Of a stretch of 39,533 nt of DNA, positions 1 through 10,942 are shown piece by piece; position 1 is the stretch's first letter; each line of letters begins with the position of its first letter. Source of the stretch: Solirubrobacterales bacterium (lineage in GTDB: Bacteria > Actinomycetota > Thermoleophilia > Solirubrobacterales > Solirubrobacteraceae); assembly GCA_003244205.1 (NCBI GenBank), contig QHBW01000068.1, positions 41,840-81,372 of the forward strand, read 5' to 3'. The notes below the pieces were generated by a model that made no database searches, was not told the DNA's origin, and was given only the letters and a program-made list of their open reading frames with translations. The translations under genes were made by a program, and so were the position numbers.

Positions 1-731
1 AGGATGATCGGCGTCGCGAGCAGAAACGCGAACCGCGCCGAGTCGCTGTGGTCCAGCCCGCGGGCCAGGCCAGCTCCCATGACCACGCCGTCGCGGCTGA
101 TCCCCGCGAGCAACGCGCTTGACTGCGCTACACCGATGACGGCCGCCTCGCGGTACTCGAGCGTTCGCAGCTGGCGCCCGCCATCCGGCTTCGCGCCCTC
201 GCGAACGGCGAGCTCGCGCACCTCTGCTCGGCGCCGGAAGCGCTCGGCGCCGAGCAGCAAGAAGCCGTTGACGACGAGAAAGATCGCCGCGTCCAGCGGC
301 TTCGCCGTGAGCGTGCGGAACTTGTGCTCGAACGCGAGGCCGAGCACGCCGGTCGGGATCGAGGCGACGATCAGCAGCCACACGAGCCGCTCGTCGGAGG
401 TCTGTACGCGCCGCTTCGCCAACGATCTGAACAGCCCCTTGATCAGCACGACCCAGTCACGCCGGTAGTAGAAGAGCAGGCCCAGCGCACTACCCACGTG
501 GAGCATCACCACGAAGGCCAGCCATGGGGACTCCGACTGGGATTGGAACTTGACGACCGCGTGCCATCCGAAGAGCGTGGGAAAGAGCACGGTGTGTCCC
601 AAGCTCGACACCGGGAACAGCTCGGTCACACCTTGAAGGAAGCCAAGGACAACCGCTTGGAAGTAGCTGATCGCCGAGGCGAGGGGAACGAAGACGTGGA
701 CCACGGGGCGCGAGAGGTTAGCCGCCCGCAC
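1..731 (-). CDS. uppP: Undecaprenyl-diphosphatase UppP/BacA, 3' end outside window
   Basis: Integral membrane phosphatase that turns undecaprenyl diphosphate into the monophosphate carrier lipid for peptidoglycan synthesis. Both family signatures are visible: GVTELFPVSSLGH (about residues 34-46, with the catalytic Glu37) and GISRDG further on, whose Arg belongs to the active site. A Gln stands where E. coli has the first Glu of the EGLTE motif, a change common in Gram-positive homologues. Several hydrophobic helices are present. About 243 codons are visible and the C-terminus is cut off by the window edge. I chose the GTG at 731 because GAGG lies about 8-10 nt upstream; a GTG at 704 is an alternative without such a site. 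The start lies inside the end of the upstream amidase gene (14-nt overlap), so the two are probably translationally coupled. Confidence 0.9.
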   Translation of the reverse strand, partial: MRAANLSRPVVHVFVPLASAISYFQAVVLGFLQGVTELFPVSSLGHTVLFPTLFGWHAVVKFQSQSESPWLAFVVMLHVGSALGLLFYYRRDWVVLIKGLFRSLAKRRVQTSDERLVWLLIVASIPTGVLGLAFEHKFRTLTAKPLDAAIFLVVNGFLLLGAERFRRRAEVRELAVREGAKPDGGRQLRTLEYREAAVIGVAQSSALLAGISRDGVVMGAGLARGLDHSDSARFAFLLATPII

Positions 732-1485
732 ATGAGCGGCCCCTCAGGTTGGCGCCGGGGCCCCGCTGGGAACCCGCCGGGCCGGGCCCCAAGAGTCCGC
801 GATAGGTCCGCATGTCACGATGGTTGAAGTCGTCATGGGTCTGGCCGCGCAGCGCGGCAACGTGCTCGCAGTGGTACGGGCTCGAAAGCGATTCGTTGTG
901 TCCGATGACGTTTGCCGTCGGGATGCGGTAGACGGTCTGCAGCCAGCGGGTGAGCGCGATCGACGCGGCAATCTGGCGGTGGTCAGCGAGGACTTCCGCG
1001 TCGCTGGTCCCGACGTGTTCCACGCCGATTGCGGTCCAGTTGAGTCCAACTGTGTGACGACACATGAAACGAACGGGTGTCTGCTGGAAGATACGGCCGC
1101 TGCGGTCGATGATGAACTGCGCGCACAAGCCGGGGAGCTCGGCGAGCTCAGAATCGGGGACGTCGGGCGCAAAGGTGTTGTGCGCCGATGAATAGGTGTC
1201 AGACCCCGTGAAGTGCTCGACGACCACATGGGGCCCGACGAGCATGAAGCTGTGGATCCCGTAGTGGCGCTCGGCGTAGGCCACCGTCTCGGCCTTGCGG
1301 CGGGTGCCGATCGCAATGAAGTCGTGGGTGATCGGTGGCCGCGGAGCAGGGCGTCGAGCCGTGCTGTGGGCCACTGCCGTGGAGCCCGGGGAGGCCGCCA
1401 CGAAGGCGAGTACAGCGACGCAAATTCGCTTGAAAATTGCGTTGATCGTCGCCATTTCGGGCCAGGCGCTCGGCGCCGACGGCAC
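718..1485 (-). CDS. Exported N-acetylmuramoyl-L-alanine amidase (amidase_2/PGRP fold)
   Basis: Predicted zinc amidase that cleaves the bond between MurNAc and the stem peptide. The GTG at 1485 is preceded by GGAGG at 8-nt spacing, which decides the start; ATG at 1455 is an alternative. The first ~39 residues have a basic stretch, a hydrophobic core and an Ala-rich end, so they look like a signal peptide. The amidase domain spans roughly residues 60-225. Candidate zinc ligands are the His in VVVEHFTG, the His in NVIGHNES and a His in the following PYHCEHV segment; a central HTVGLNWTAIGVEHVG stretch matches the PGRP/amidase_2 core. The last ~25 residues are Gly/Arg/Pro-rich. The stop overlaps the start of uppP, consistent with a wall-turnover operon. 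Substrate specificity and the exact ligands are inferred. Confidence 0.8.
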   Translation of the reverse strand: MPSAPSAWPEMATINAIFKRICVAVLAFVAASPGSTAVAHSTARRPAPRPPITHDFIAIGTRRKAETVAYAERHYGIHSFMLVGPHVVVEHFTGSDTYSSAHNTFAPDVPDSELAELPGLCAQFIIDRSGRIFQQTPVRFMCRHTVGLNWTAIGVEHVGTSDAEVLADHRQIAASIALTRWLQTVYRIPTANVIGHNESLSSPYHCEHVAALRGQTHDDFNHRDMRTYRGLLGPGPAGSQRGPGANLRGRSCAGG

Positions 1486-1537
1486 AAACTACACCTCCGG
1501 CGGCGCGACCCCGCCACCCGTCCGTCACCATCGTCGC

Positions 1538-2368
1538 GTGGCCCTACCCTTCGTAGCATCCGATGCTGCACTGCTCGCCGTGCAGGCATCGCTTGTCGCG
1601 GCGCCAGGCGCTGGCTTGCCCGCTGGCCTGCGGGTCCCGCGGGGACGCTGGTGGGCGCTGATCCCGCCGGCCTCGGTCGCGGCGGTGGTCTTTGGCCTCC
1701 AACTCGCGCCCGACGGTGCGCATGCGCTCACCTACCTCGCGTTGGGGACGACGCCGCCGCTGGCGGCGATCGCGCTCGGTTGGGCGGGGCGCTTCGCGCG
1801 TCCAGGCGCTGCCGCGCTCGCCCTGCCCCTGCTCGCGCTCGCATGGGCGGCGCGCGGCTCGCTGACGGGCGACGCCGCCGCGCTCGTGCTCAGCGCGTTG
1901 GGCTGCGTGACCCTCGGCCGTCTGCTGGCGGCGGTCGCGCCACTGCGCTGGCTGAAGCTCGGGATCTTCGCGATGGCGGCGATCGACACCGCCCTCGTCA
2001 TCGCCGACCAGCTCCAGCGTCCCAACGCCGTGCTCAACGCCGCCGCGCCCGGCGCCGGTCTGCCGCGCCTGCAGGTTGCCCAGTTCGGCGGCGCGGTCAT
2101 GGGTTACGGTGACCTCTTCATCGCCGCGCTGCTCGGCGGCGTGCTCGCAGCGCAGCGCCGCGAGCGCTGGTGGCCGGTGCTCTGTTGTTTGGCGCTGGCG
2201 GCAGCGTTCGACTTGCTCTTCTTCATCAGCGACGAGCTCCCGGCAACCGTGCCGGTGGCGCTCACCCTGATCGTGATCGAGCTGGTCGCCCGCCGTCGAG
2301 CGCAGGCGGCTGGCGGACGCGCTACAGCGCGGCGAGCGCCTCTGCCGCGGCTCGCGCGCCCGAGCTGA
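1538..2368 (+). CDS. Nine-helix membrane protein with GxGD motif; candidate presenilin/SPP-like protease
   Basis: A 276-residue, very hydrophobic protein from GTG 1538. I count about nine membrane segments: near residues 5-25, 38-57, 63-84, 90-106, 112-134, 139-158, 185-205, 211-230 and 236-251. Segment 6 carries Asp150 and segment 7 carries G-Y-G-D at 189-192. In GxGD intramembrane aspartyl proteases (presenilin, signal peptide peptidase) the two catalytic Asp sit in helices 6 and 7, the second within GxGD, with a PAL motif in helix 9. The 42-residue Asp spacing is close to that of signal peptide peptidases. Helix 9 has P239-V-A-L rather than a clean PAL, and Asp150 lacks the usual preceding Tyr, so the assignment is tentative. 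Its 3' end overlaps the convergent amine oxidase gene by 47 nt. A membrane protein of unknown function is the fallback call. Confidence 0.6.
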   Translation: MALPFVASDAALLAVQASLVAAPGAGLPAGLRVPRGRWWALIPPASVAAVVFGLQLAPDGAHALTYLALGTTPPLAAIALGWAGRFARPGAAALALPLLALAWAARGSLTGDAAALVLSALGCVTLGRLLAAVAPLRWLKLGIFAMAAIDTALVIADQLQRPNAVLNAAAPGAGLPRLQVAQFGGAVMGYGDLFIAALLGGVLAAQRRERWWPVLCCLALAAAFDLLFFISDELPATVPVALTLIVIELVARRRAQAAGGRATARRAPLPRLARPS

Positions 2369-3839
2369 CGGCGCCGTCCATGTAGCCGTTCCAGACCGTC
2401 GCGGTCTCCGCGCCGCACCAGTGGATGCGTCCGAAGGGAGCGCGAATCTGCTCGCCGTAGTCGGTCAGGACCCCGGGCGCGGTGAAGCCGCCGTAGCAGC
2501 CGCGCGTGTACTCCTCTTCACTCCAATTCATCTCGACGTAGCCGACCGGGTTCAGCGCCTTGGCGCCGTAGTAGGCGGCAAAGCAGTTGAGTACGGCGGC
2601 CTTGCGCTGGGCCGCCGGCACGCGCCCGTAGGCTCTTGCGTCCGCGCCCTCGATGAAGCCGAGCATGACTCCCGGCGAGCCGTCCGGCGGCGTGTTGTCG
2701 AAGGTGATGCGGCAGGGGCTGAGATCGGAGGTGGCCTGGCCCGCCAGACCGGCGTCGCGCCAGAATGGACGGTCGTAGATCGCCTCGCACTTGATCACCG
2801 AGCCCTGCGGCATGCGCTGGACGAGCTGGGCGCGCGGCGCCGGGAGCTGCGGGGCATAGTCGAGCCGTCCGGTCAACGTCGGCGCCATTGCGACGATCGC
2901 CTGCGAGCCGCTGAAGGACCCCGCGTCGCTCACAACCCTCACCCCCGAGCTGCTCTGCTCGATCCGGCGCGCGGGCGCGTTGAGGACCACGCGCGAGCCG
3001 AGCTGCTGGGCGATCGTCAGGGAGATCAGCTGCGACCCTCCGTGGAAACGGCTCTCCTGGGCGCCGCCGGCGGTGTTGATGAGGTGCTCGATCGTGCCGG
3101 GGTTAGCCGCATTGCCCGCGGAGTGGACGTAGAAGAGAAACCACAGCAGCGAGACATCGCGCGGCTCAGCGGCAAACACCGCCTCGGTGGCGAGATCGAG
3201 CAGGAACCTGCCGTCGTCGGTGAGTAGGTTCGCGTCCTTCCAGGTCTCGAACGTCTGGGCATCCCATGCGCCCGCGCTCGACGCCGTCCACGGTGCCTCG
3301 AGGGGGACCGACGATGCCATCGAGTCGATCTTCAGCAGCGCCTGCTCGGCGTCGGCGGCGCCGACGTAGTCGGGCGGGATTGCGCCAAGCGGACCCGTCG
3401 GCGTGTAGGAAGTATTGACCCCGTTTCGGTGAAAGACGTAGTTGCCGTCGTTGTAGGTCTTGTAGGTGGTGACACCCAGCTCGGAAGCGAGCGCGGCCAC
3501 GTTGTCCTGGGTCGGACCGATCCACTGCCCGCCGATCTCGATCACCTTGCCGCCCCCGAGGTCGTAGTTGAGCGTGCGCCCGCCAACGCGGTTACGCGCC
3601 TCGAGCACGATCGCCGAGCGCCCGGCCTTGACTACCTGGCGTGCCGCATTGAGGCCGGCGAGCCCCGCGCCAACCACGACCACGTCGGCGTTGCGCGAGG
3701 CGAGCGCGTGCCGTTTGCGCTTGTGCTTGCGTCCGCGTTTGCTTGCGGCCTCGCTGTCGGCGGGAAGCGCGAGCCCAGCGGCGCCGGCCGCGGCTGCACC
3801 GAGCAGGCCGCGGCGCGTGAGGTCGACGGAGGAATCCAT
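2322..3839 (-). CDS. Tat-exported flavin monoamine oxidase family protein
   Basis: FAD-dependent amine oxidase of 505 residues. The N-terminus has a twin-arginine signal ([16 protein letters not shown]) and then a Lys/Arg-rich linker, so the folded flavoprotein is probably exported by Tat. The Rossmann FAD motif [13 protein letters not shown] starts near residue 50, followed by the Glu-containing ALVLEAR-type strand and RVGGRT typical of the MAO family. The C-terminal FAD contact appears as [20 protein letters not shown]; a Cys near this region may attach flavin covalently, as in mammalian MAO, but that is speculation. ATG 3839 has GGAG only 2 nt upstream. Length and architecture fit bacterial MAO/putrescine-oxidase-like enzymes. 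The amine substrate cannot be read from the sequence. The reading frame stays open far upstream, but that part is antisense to aconitase. Confidence 0.88.
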   Translation of the reverse strand: MDSSVDLTRRGLLGAAAAGAAGLALPADSEAASKRGRKHKRKRHALASRNADVVVVGAGLAGLNAARQVVKAGRSAIVLEARNRVGGRTLNYDLGGGKVIEIGGQWIGPTQDNVAALASELGVTTYKTYNDGNYVFHRNGVNTSYTPTGPLGAIPPDYVGAADAEQALLKIDSMASSVPLEAPWTASSAGAWDAQTFETWKDANLLTDDGRFLLDLATEAVFAAEPRDVSLLWFLFYVHSAGNAANPGTIEHLINTAGGAQESRFHGGSQLISLTIAQQLGSRVVLNAPARRIEQSSSGVRVVSDAGSFSGSQAIVAMAPTLTGRLDYAPQLPAPRAQLVQRMPQGSVIKCEAIYDRPFWRDAGLAGQATSDLSPCRITFDNTPPDGSPGVMLGFIEGADARAYGRVPAAQRKAAVLNCFAAYYGAKALNPVGYVEMNWSEEEYTRGCYGGFTAPGVLTDYGEQIRAPFGRIHWCGAETATVWNGYMDGAVSSGARAAAEALAAL

Positions 3840-3926
3840 GACTCCGGCATTCTGACCGTTGCGCGCTTGCGATGCGGCGCACGGCGAAGGATCCCGGCGG
3901 GGAGCCGGGGATGCGAGACTTCCGCC

Positions 3927-6776
<2,850 letters not shown>

Positions 6777-6794
6777 GCGACAGGCCGCGGTCCT

Positions 6795-7310
6795 CTACGG
6801 CAGCGGGTTGCTCAAGTGCGCGAAGAAGAGGAACCAGATCGCCCCAACGACCAGCGCGACCGTAACGCTGACGATCATGATGACGTCGAGCACGGTTCGC
6901 CGGCGCCCGCTGACCCGCTCGCCGCGCATGCTCTTCAGCCACGGCAACGGGACGCGCTGCTCGATCGGGTCATAGCCCGTTACGTCCGCGAAGGCGCGGT
7001 CGAGTGCGGCGAGTCCCTTGCCAATGATGAACATCGTCGTCGGCATCCCGAAGGCGACCAGCAGATAGGGGCCAAAGCTGGGGTTGGGTCCGTGCTGCAG
7101 CCGCGACGCCAGCCACAACCAGCTGAGCGGCGCGCCGATCCACAGCGCGACGCTTCCCACAGCCATCAGCACGACGAGCGAGGCCGCGCCGGTGACCGCT
7201 CCCGCGCCTCGTTCGCGCAGGCCGGCCGGGCGGCTCGGCTCATGCCGAGGCGGGTCCTGGGAGGGCGGTGCAACGCGCCGCTGCGACTGGATGCGGGCTC
7301 GGGCGGGCAT
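6795..7310 (-). CDS. Small membrane protein of unknown function
   Basis: A 171-residue protein I do not recognise. The N-terminal ~35 residues are basic and Pro/Arg-rich. They are followed by about four hydrophobic segments: around residues 40-55 and 58-70, 80-100 (PYLLVAFGMPTTMFIIGKGL) and 143-165 near the C-terminus. A cytosolic-looking loop lies between the last two. Its ATG overlaps the TGA of the tetR gene by one base, so it is almost certainly co-transcribed with and translationally coupled to that regulator, which suggests TetR control or a role in the same response. The 3' end faces aconitase with 18 nt between the stops. Confidence 0.7.
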   Translation of the reverse strand: MPARARIQSQRRVAPPSQDPPRHEPSRPAGLRERGAGAVTGAASLVVLMAVGSVALWIGAPLSWLWLASRLQHGPNPSFGPYLLVAFGMPTTMFIIGKGLAALDRAFADVTGYDPIEQRVPLPWLKSMRGERVSGRRRTVLDVIMIVSVTVALVVGAIWFLFFAHLSNPLP

Positions 7311-7939
7311 CAGACGGCGTTCTGTCCTCGGGCGATCAGCTGAGCGAGCGTCTGCCCCATCTCCTCAGCGTCCCAGAGATCAGGCTCGACGAGGAGCGCG
7401 CGCGCCGCCGCTTCGGCGGCTCCCACCAGGGCGTGGGCCATCAGGCGTGCGGTCCTGTCCGGCTCGGGCGTGCCACGCGATCCCAGCCAGGCCGCCACCA
7501 GCGCGGCGACCGCGTCGACCTGCATCGCGCGTCCGCGCTGCACGCGCGCAGCGACCGGGTCGCTCTGGGCGAGGTAGATCACCCGATAGGCGTCGGGGGA
7601 CTCGGCGACGGCGCGCAGGAACCCCGTCAGCCCTTCGACCAGCGTGCGCTCGGGATCGGCGCCGGGCTCTGCGGGCAAGGCCGCGGCGATCTGGCCCAGG
7701 ATGCGGCGCTCCTCGCGCTCCAGCAGCTCGGTGAAGAGCTGTCCCTTGGACTGAAAGCAGGCATAGACGACGGGCTTGGAGACGCCGGCGCGGCGGGCGA
7801 TCGCCGCCATCGAAGCACCCTCGTAGCCGTGCTCGATGAAGACCTCGAAGGCCGCGTCGAGGATCAGCGGCCGACGACGCTGCGGGCCGAGGTGCGCGGC
7901 GCGCGCCGGGGAGGCGGTGGGAGACAGCAGGGCGACCAC
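7310..7939 (-). CDS. TetR-family transcriptional regulator
   Basis: A 209-residue one-domain-plus-ligand-domain repressor. The N-terminal helix-turn-helix is clear: an ILDAAFEVFIEHGYEGASM helix pair, then the recognition region IARRAGVSKPVVYACFQSKG. The remainder is an Ala-rich helical ligand and dimerisation domain. The GTG at 7939 is used; a TANNNT hexamer 9 nt upstream and the absence of a Shine-Dalgarno sequence suggest a leaderless mRNA. Two matching palindromic sites fill the gap to the divergent SCP2 gene and overlap both candidate promoters, so autoregulation and control of that gene are likely. The ligand is unknown; a fatty-acyl or sterol-like compound would fit the neighbours, but this is a guess. 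Confidence 0.9.
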   Translation of the reverse strand: MVALLSPTASPARAAHLGPQRRRPLILDAAFEVFIEHGYEGASMAAIARRAGVSKPVVYACFQSKGQLFTELLEREERRILGQIAAALPAEPGADPERTLVEGLTGFLRAVAESPDAYRVIYLAQSDPVAARVQRGRAMQVDAVAALVAAWLGSRGTPEPDRTARLMAHALVGAAEAAARALLVEPDLWDAEEMGQTLAQLIARGQNAV

Positions 7940-7940
7940 T

Positions 7941-7957
7941 TCCTACCCATGGTAGCA
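7941..7957. promoter_or_regulatory. TetR operator site 1
   Basis: TCCTACCCATGGTAGCA, with perfect CTACC/GGTAG arms around a 3-nt centre. It covers the TANNNT hexamer (7949-7954, minus strand) just upstream of the tetR GTG, so binding would block tetR transcription. Confidence 0.75.
7949..7954 (-). promoter_or_regulatory. -10 element of tetR
   Basis: TACCAT on the minus strand, 9 nt before the GTG at 7939. It is embedded in operator site 1. Confidence 0.5.
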
Positions 7958-7960
7958 TTT

Positions 7961-7977
7961 TCCTACTGTCGGTAGCA
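7961..7977. promoter_or_regulatory. TetR operator site 2
   Basis: TCCTACTGTCGGTAGCA repeats site 1 exactly outside its four-base centre and lies 20 bp from it, two helical turns. It overlaps TACTGT (7964-7969), a candidate -10 for the SCP2 gene. The two sites could bind two dimers on the same DNA face. Confidence 0.75.
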
Positions 7978-7998
7978 ACGAACAGGAGAAGAGAGACC

Positions 7999-8478
7999 AT
8001 GACCGAGTCCAACGCGACCGAGTCCCACGCGACCGAGTCAGACGCGCCGGCCCCTCCGTCCGCCGACGAGCTCGCCGCGATGGTGGCCAACGCCAGCGAC
8101 GAGCAGCTCGCCGAGGCGATGGCGAGCGACGGCCGCTCGATGATCCTCGACGAGATCTTCGGACGCATGGCCGATCACTTCGTCGCCGAGCGCGCCGCCG
8201 GCGTTAACGCCGTCGTTCACTGGAAGATCCTCGACCGCCCCGACGGCCGCTACGACCACTACGAGCTGGTGATCGAGAACGGTGCCTGCTCGCTCTCCGA
8301 CGTCCCCAGCCGCGAGCCGCGCGTGACCCTCCGCGTCAAGCCGGTGGACTTCATCCGACTGGTCACCGGCAGCGCCACCGGCCCCGCGCTCTTCATGACG
8401 GGACGGCTGCGGATCGAGGGCGATCTGATGTTCGCCACCCGCGTGGCAACGCTCTTCCGCGTCCCGAGCGCGGGCTGA
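7999..8478 (+). CDS. SCP2 sterol-binding domain protein
   Basis: A 159-residue soluble protein. After a Thr/Glu/Ser-rich N-terminus (TESNATES repeated in variant form) and an acidic helix, residues ~45-155 match the SCP2 fold: an IFGRMADHF helix, a strand-rich middle, then PRVTLRVKPVDFIRLVTGS and GRLRIEGDLMFATRVATLF at the end. SCP2 domains bind hydrophobic ligands such as fatty acyl-CoA or sterols. ATG 7999 has AGGAG 10 nt upstream. The gene faces tetR across the twin operator and is probably its main regulated target. It converges on a P450 gene with 6 nt between stops. The ligand is unknown. Confidence 0.85.
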   Translation: MTESNATESHATESDAPAPPSADELAAMVANASDEQLAEAMASDGRSMILDEIFGRMADHFVAERAAGVNAVVHWKILDRPDGRYDHYELVIENGACSLSDVPSREPRVTLRVKPVDFIRLVTGSATGPALFMTGRLRIEGDLMFATRVATLFRVPSAG

Positions 8479-8484
8479 GGCAGA

Positions 8485-9852
8485 TCAACCTGTCTTCGGC
8501 GGCCGTCCGAGCACCACCCGCACACCGCGCCTGGGCACCTGCGTGATGCCACGCCGCAACATCCGATCGGGGCGCGCGGAGACCGGGCGCAGCTGCGCGC
8601 GCTCGAGCACGCGCCGGATCACCGTGCGCATCTCCAGCAGCGCGAAGCTTGCCCCCAGGCAGCGGCGCGTTCCGCCTCCGAACGGGATCCAGGTGTAGGT
8701 GTCGGGCGCGTCGTGCTCGAGGAAGCGTTCGGGTCGGAAGGCATCGGGCTGCGGGTAGCTATCAGCACGCCGGTGCATGACAGCAATCGACGGGTTGATC
8801 TCGACTCCCTCCGGGATGACGTACTCGCCGAGCTGGAATGGCGCGTCGCGCACGACCCGCCCAATCCCGGGCACCACCGGTCGCAAGCGCAGCGCTTCCT
8901 TGACGACGGCATCGAGGTAGGCGTCGTCGCCGTCCTCGCGCGAGAGCTCGTCGCGCAGGCGGGCAAGGACACGAGGGTTGTGCAGCAGCAAGTCGAACGT
9001 CCACGCGAGGCCCGTGGCCGTCGTCTCGTGCCCCGCGACCAGCAGCGTGATCAGCTCGTCGCGCAGCTCCCCGTCACTCAGCGAATGTCCCTCCTCGTCG
9101 CGTGCGCGCAGCAGCATCGAGAAGACGTCCTCGCGCTCTCCCACGTCGACAGCCACGCGCCGGCGGGCGATCTCCTCGTAGATCAGCTGATCGAGCTCGC
9201 GACGTCGCTGCTCGAATCGCGCGATCGCGCCGCCGGCGCCGAGGCGTCCACGCAGCAGCATCAGCGCGACCGACCCGCGGCCGCGCGAGACCGGCTCGAG
9301 CGCGGCGCGCACACGCCGCTTGAGCTCCTCGCGGCGCTCGTCGCCCTCGACGCCGAAGACGGTGGTCACGATCACGTCGAGTGTCAGCCACTGCATCGAC
9401 TCCAGCAGCGCGAACGGCTCTCCCACGGGCCAGGCATCGATCGTGGCGTCGGCGGCGCTGCGCATCACGCGCTGGTAGCCGGCGAGCGACGAGCCGTGGA
9501 ACGCCGGCAGTATCAGCCGGCGCTGACGCAGGTGCTCGCTGCCGTCGAGCAGCAGCACCGAGCGGCGGCCCACGATCGGCTCGAGCACAGCGTTGGCCTC
9601 GCCGGCGCGAAGCTGGTCCCCCGATCCCTGGAAGACGGCCCGCACCAGATTGGGCTCGAAGACCATCACGAACTCGGGGTCAAACGCCGTCCCGAAGGTC
9701 ACGATGTCGCCATAGCGTCGGCGCGCCGCTTCCATGAAGCGCACCGGCGCGAAGATGAACCCCAGCGTCTGCACGAGCCGTGGCAGGCGCGGGCCCGGAG
9801 GCAGCGCCGCGACCGGCGCCGGCGAAGCCACTGGCGCGGTCGCCGTCGACAT
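8485..9852 (-). CDS. Cytochrome P450
   Basis: A 455-residue soluble heme-thiolate monooxygenase. Seen directly: the I-helix AGHETT (273-278), the K-helix E319-A-L-R322, a FRPERF meander motif, and the heme-binding loop FGGGTRRCLG with the axial Cys398. The N-terminus is Ala/Pro-rich without a membrane anchor, as usual for bacterial enzymes. ATG 9852 is preceded by GGGGA directly at the codon; the open frame reaches 9924, but family homology begins near residue 15 of the shorter form. It is divergent from the M42 peptidase across 37 nt. The overall pattern resembles CYP110/CYP120-like or fatty-acid hydroxylating P450s. No ferredoxin partner is encoded nearby and the substrate cannot be assigned. 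Confidence 0.93.
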   Translation of the reverse strand: MSTATAPVASPAPVAALPPGPRLPRLVQTLGFIFAPVRFMEAARRRYGDIVTFGTAFDPEFVMVFEPNLVRAVFQGSGDQLRAGEANAVLEPIVGRRSVLLLDGSEHLRQRRLILPAFHGSSLAGYQRVMRSAADATIDAWPVGEPFALLESMQWLTLDVIVTTVFGVEGDERREELKRRVRAALEPVSRGRGSVALMLLRGRLGAGGAIARFEQRRRELDQLIYEEIARRRVAVDVGEREDVFSMLLRARDEEGHSLSDGELRDELITLLVAGHETTATGLAWTFDLLLHNPRVLARLRDELSREDGDDAYLDAVVKEALRLRPVVPGIGRVVRDAPFQLGEYVIPEGVEINPSIAVMHRRADSYPQPDAFRPERFLEHDAPDTYTWIPFGGGTRRCLGASFALLEMRTVIRRVLERAQLRPVSARPDRMLRRGITQVPRRGVRVVLGRPPKTG

Positions 9853-9875
9853 TCCCCGATCGTTGCACACGCCGC

Positions 9876-9881
9876 TAACCT
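9876..9881 (+). promoter_or_regulatory. -10 element of M42 peptidase gene
   Basis: TAACCT, 8 nt before GTG 9890, with no Shine-Dalgarno sequence; consistent with a leaderless transcript. Confidence 0.5.
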
Positions 9882-9889
9882 CGGCCGCC

Positions 9890-10942
9890 GTGCCCACGCC
9901 CGATCTCCTGCGCGCGTTGCTCACCGCCCCCGGGCCCTCGGGCTACGAGACCGCTGCCGCGACCGTCTGGCGCGAGGCGGCCCGCAGATTCGCCGAGGTC
10001 TCCGGCGACACGCTCGGCTCCTCGGTCGCGCGCGTGAAGGGCAGCGGCGGCCCGCGGCTGGCGATCGTCGGACACATCGACGAGATCGGCCTGATCGTCA
10101 CCCACGTCTCCGACGAGGGTTTCCTCTACTTCGAGGGCGTCGGCGGCTGGGACGCCCAGATCCTCGTCGGCCAGCGCGTCGAGGTCGCCACGCGCGCCGG
10201 CGCGATCCCAGGCGTGGTGGGCAAGAAGCCGATCCACCTGCTGCGCGAGGAGGAGCGAAAGAAGGTCTCCGAGCTGCGTGACCTCCACATCGACATCGGG
10301 GCCAAGGACGGCGATGAAGCCCGTGGGCTCGTGCGCGTCGGCGACGTGGCCGTGATCGCGGGCGAGCCGGTCGAGCTTCCCAACGGGCGCATCGTCTCGC
10401 GCGCGCTCGACAACCGCCTCGGTGCCTACGTTGCGCTCGAGGCGGCGCGGCTCGTGGCCGAGGGCGAGCAAGCGGCCGCGGAGGTGGCAGCGGTGGCGGC
10501 CGTCCAGGAGGAGATCACGTTCGCGGGCTCGCGTACCACCGTCTTCGCGCTCGATCCTCAGGTGGCGATCGCCGTTGACGTGACCTTCGCCACCGACGCT
10601 CCCGGAGTCGAGGCCAAGGAGCTCGGCGAGCATAAGTTCGGATCCGGTCCCGTGATCGGGCGCGGCTCGACGCTCAGCCCGCACGTCGTGGAGCGGCTCT
10701 GCGCAGCGGCGGAGGCTGCGGAGATCCCCTACACGTTGGCGGCCTCCTCGCGCTCCACCGGGACCGACGCAGACGCGATCCAACTGGCCCGGGCCGGCAT
10801 TCCCACCGGGGTCGTGTCGATCCCGTTGCGCTATATGCACTCGCCCGTGGAGATGGTCCAGCTCGATGACGTCGAAGCGTGCGCGCGACTGATCGCCGCG
10901 TTCGCGGAAGCGCTCGAAGCGGACGCCTCGTTTCAGCGGTGA
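9890..10942 (+). CDS. M42 family metallopeptidase (FrvX/YpdE-like aminopeptidase)
   Basis: A 350-residue di-zinc aminopeptidase of the glutamyl aminopeptidase/deblocking aminopeptidase family, active on short peptides in the cytosol. The metal and catalytic motifs are in the expected order: IVGHIDEIGLI (His ligand), SRALDNRLGAY (bridging Asp), VAAVQEEITFAGS (catalytic Glu pair), IAVDVTFATD (Asp ligand) and MHSPVEMVQ (last His). The start at GTG 9890 places LLRALLTAPGPSGYE, the family's usual N-terminus, directly at the beginning. The TGA overlaps the GTG of the HAD gene (GTGA), so the two are coupled. Confidence 0.92.
   Translation: MPTPDLLRALLTAPGPSGYETAAATVWREAARRFAEVSGDTLGSSVARVKGSGGPRLAIVGHIDEIGLIVTHVSDEGFLYFEGVGGWDAQILVGQRVEVATRAGAIPGVVGKKPIHLLREEERKKVSELRDLHIDIGAKDGDEARGLVRVGDVAVIAGEPVELPNGRIVSRALDNRLGAYVALEAARLVAEGEQAAAEVAAVAAVQEEITFAGSRTTVFALDPQVAIAVDVTFATDAPGVEAKELGEHKFGSGPVIGRGSTLSPHVVERLCAAAEAAEIPYTLAASSRSTGTDADAIQLARAGIPTGVVSIPLRYMHSPVEMVQLDDVEACARLIAAFAEALEADASFQR

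Noticed and set aside
7999-9852. SCP2 and P450 genes as a sterol or secondary-metabolite cluster
   Set aside because: They are convergent, not co-transcribed, and no biosynthetic core gene is nearby.
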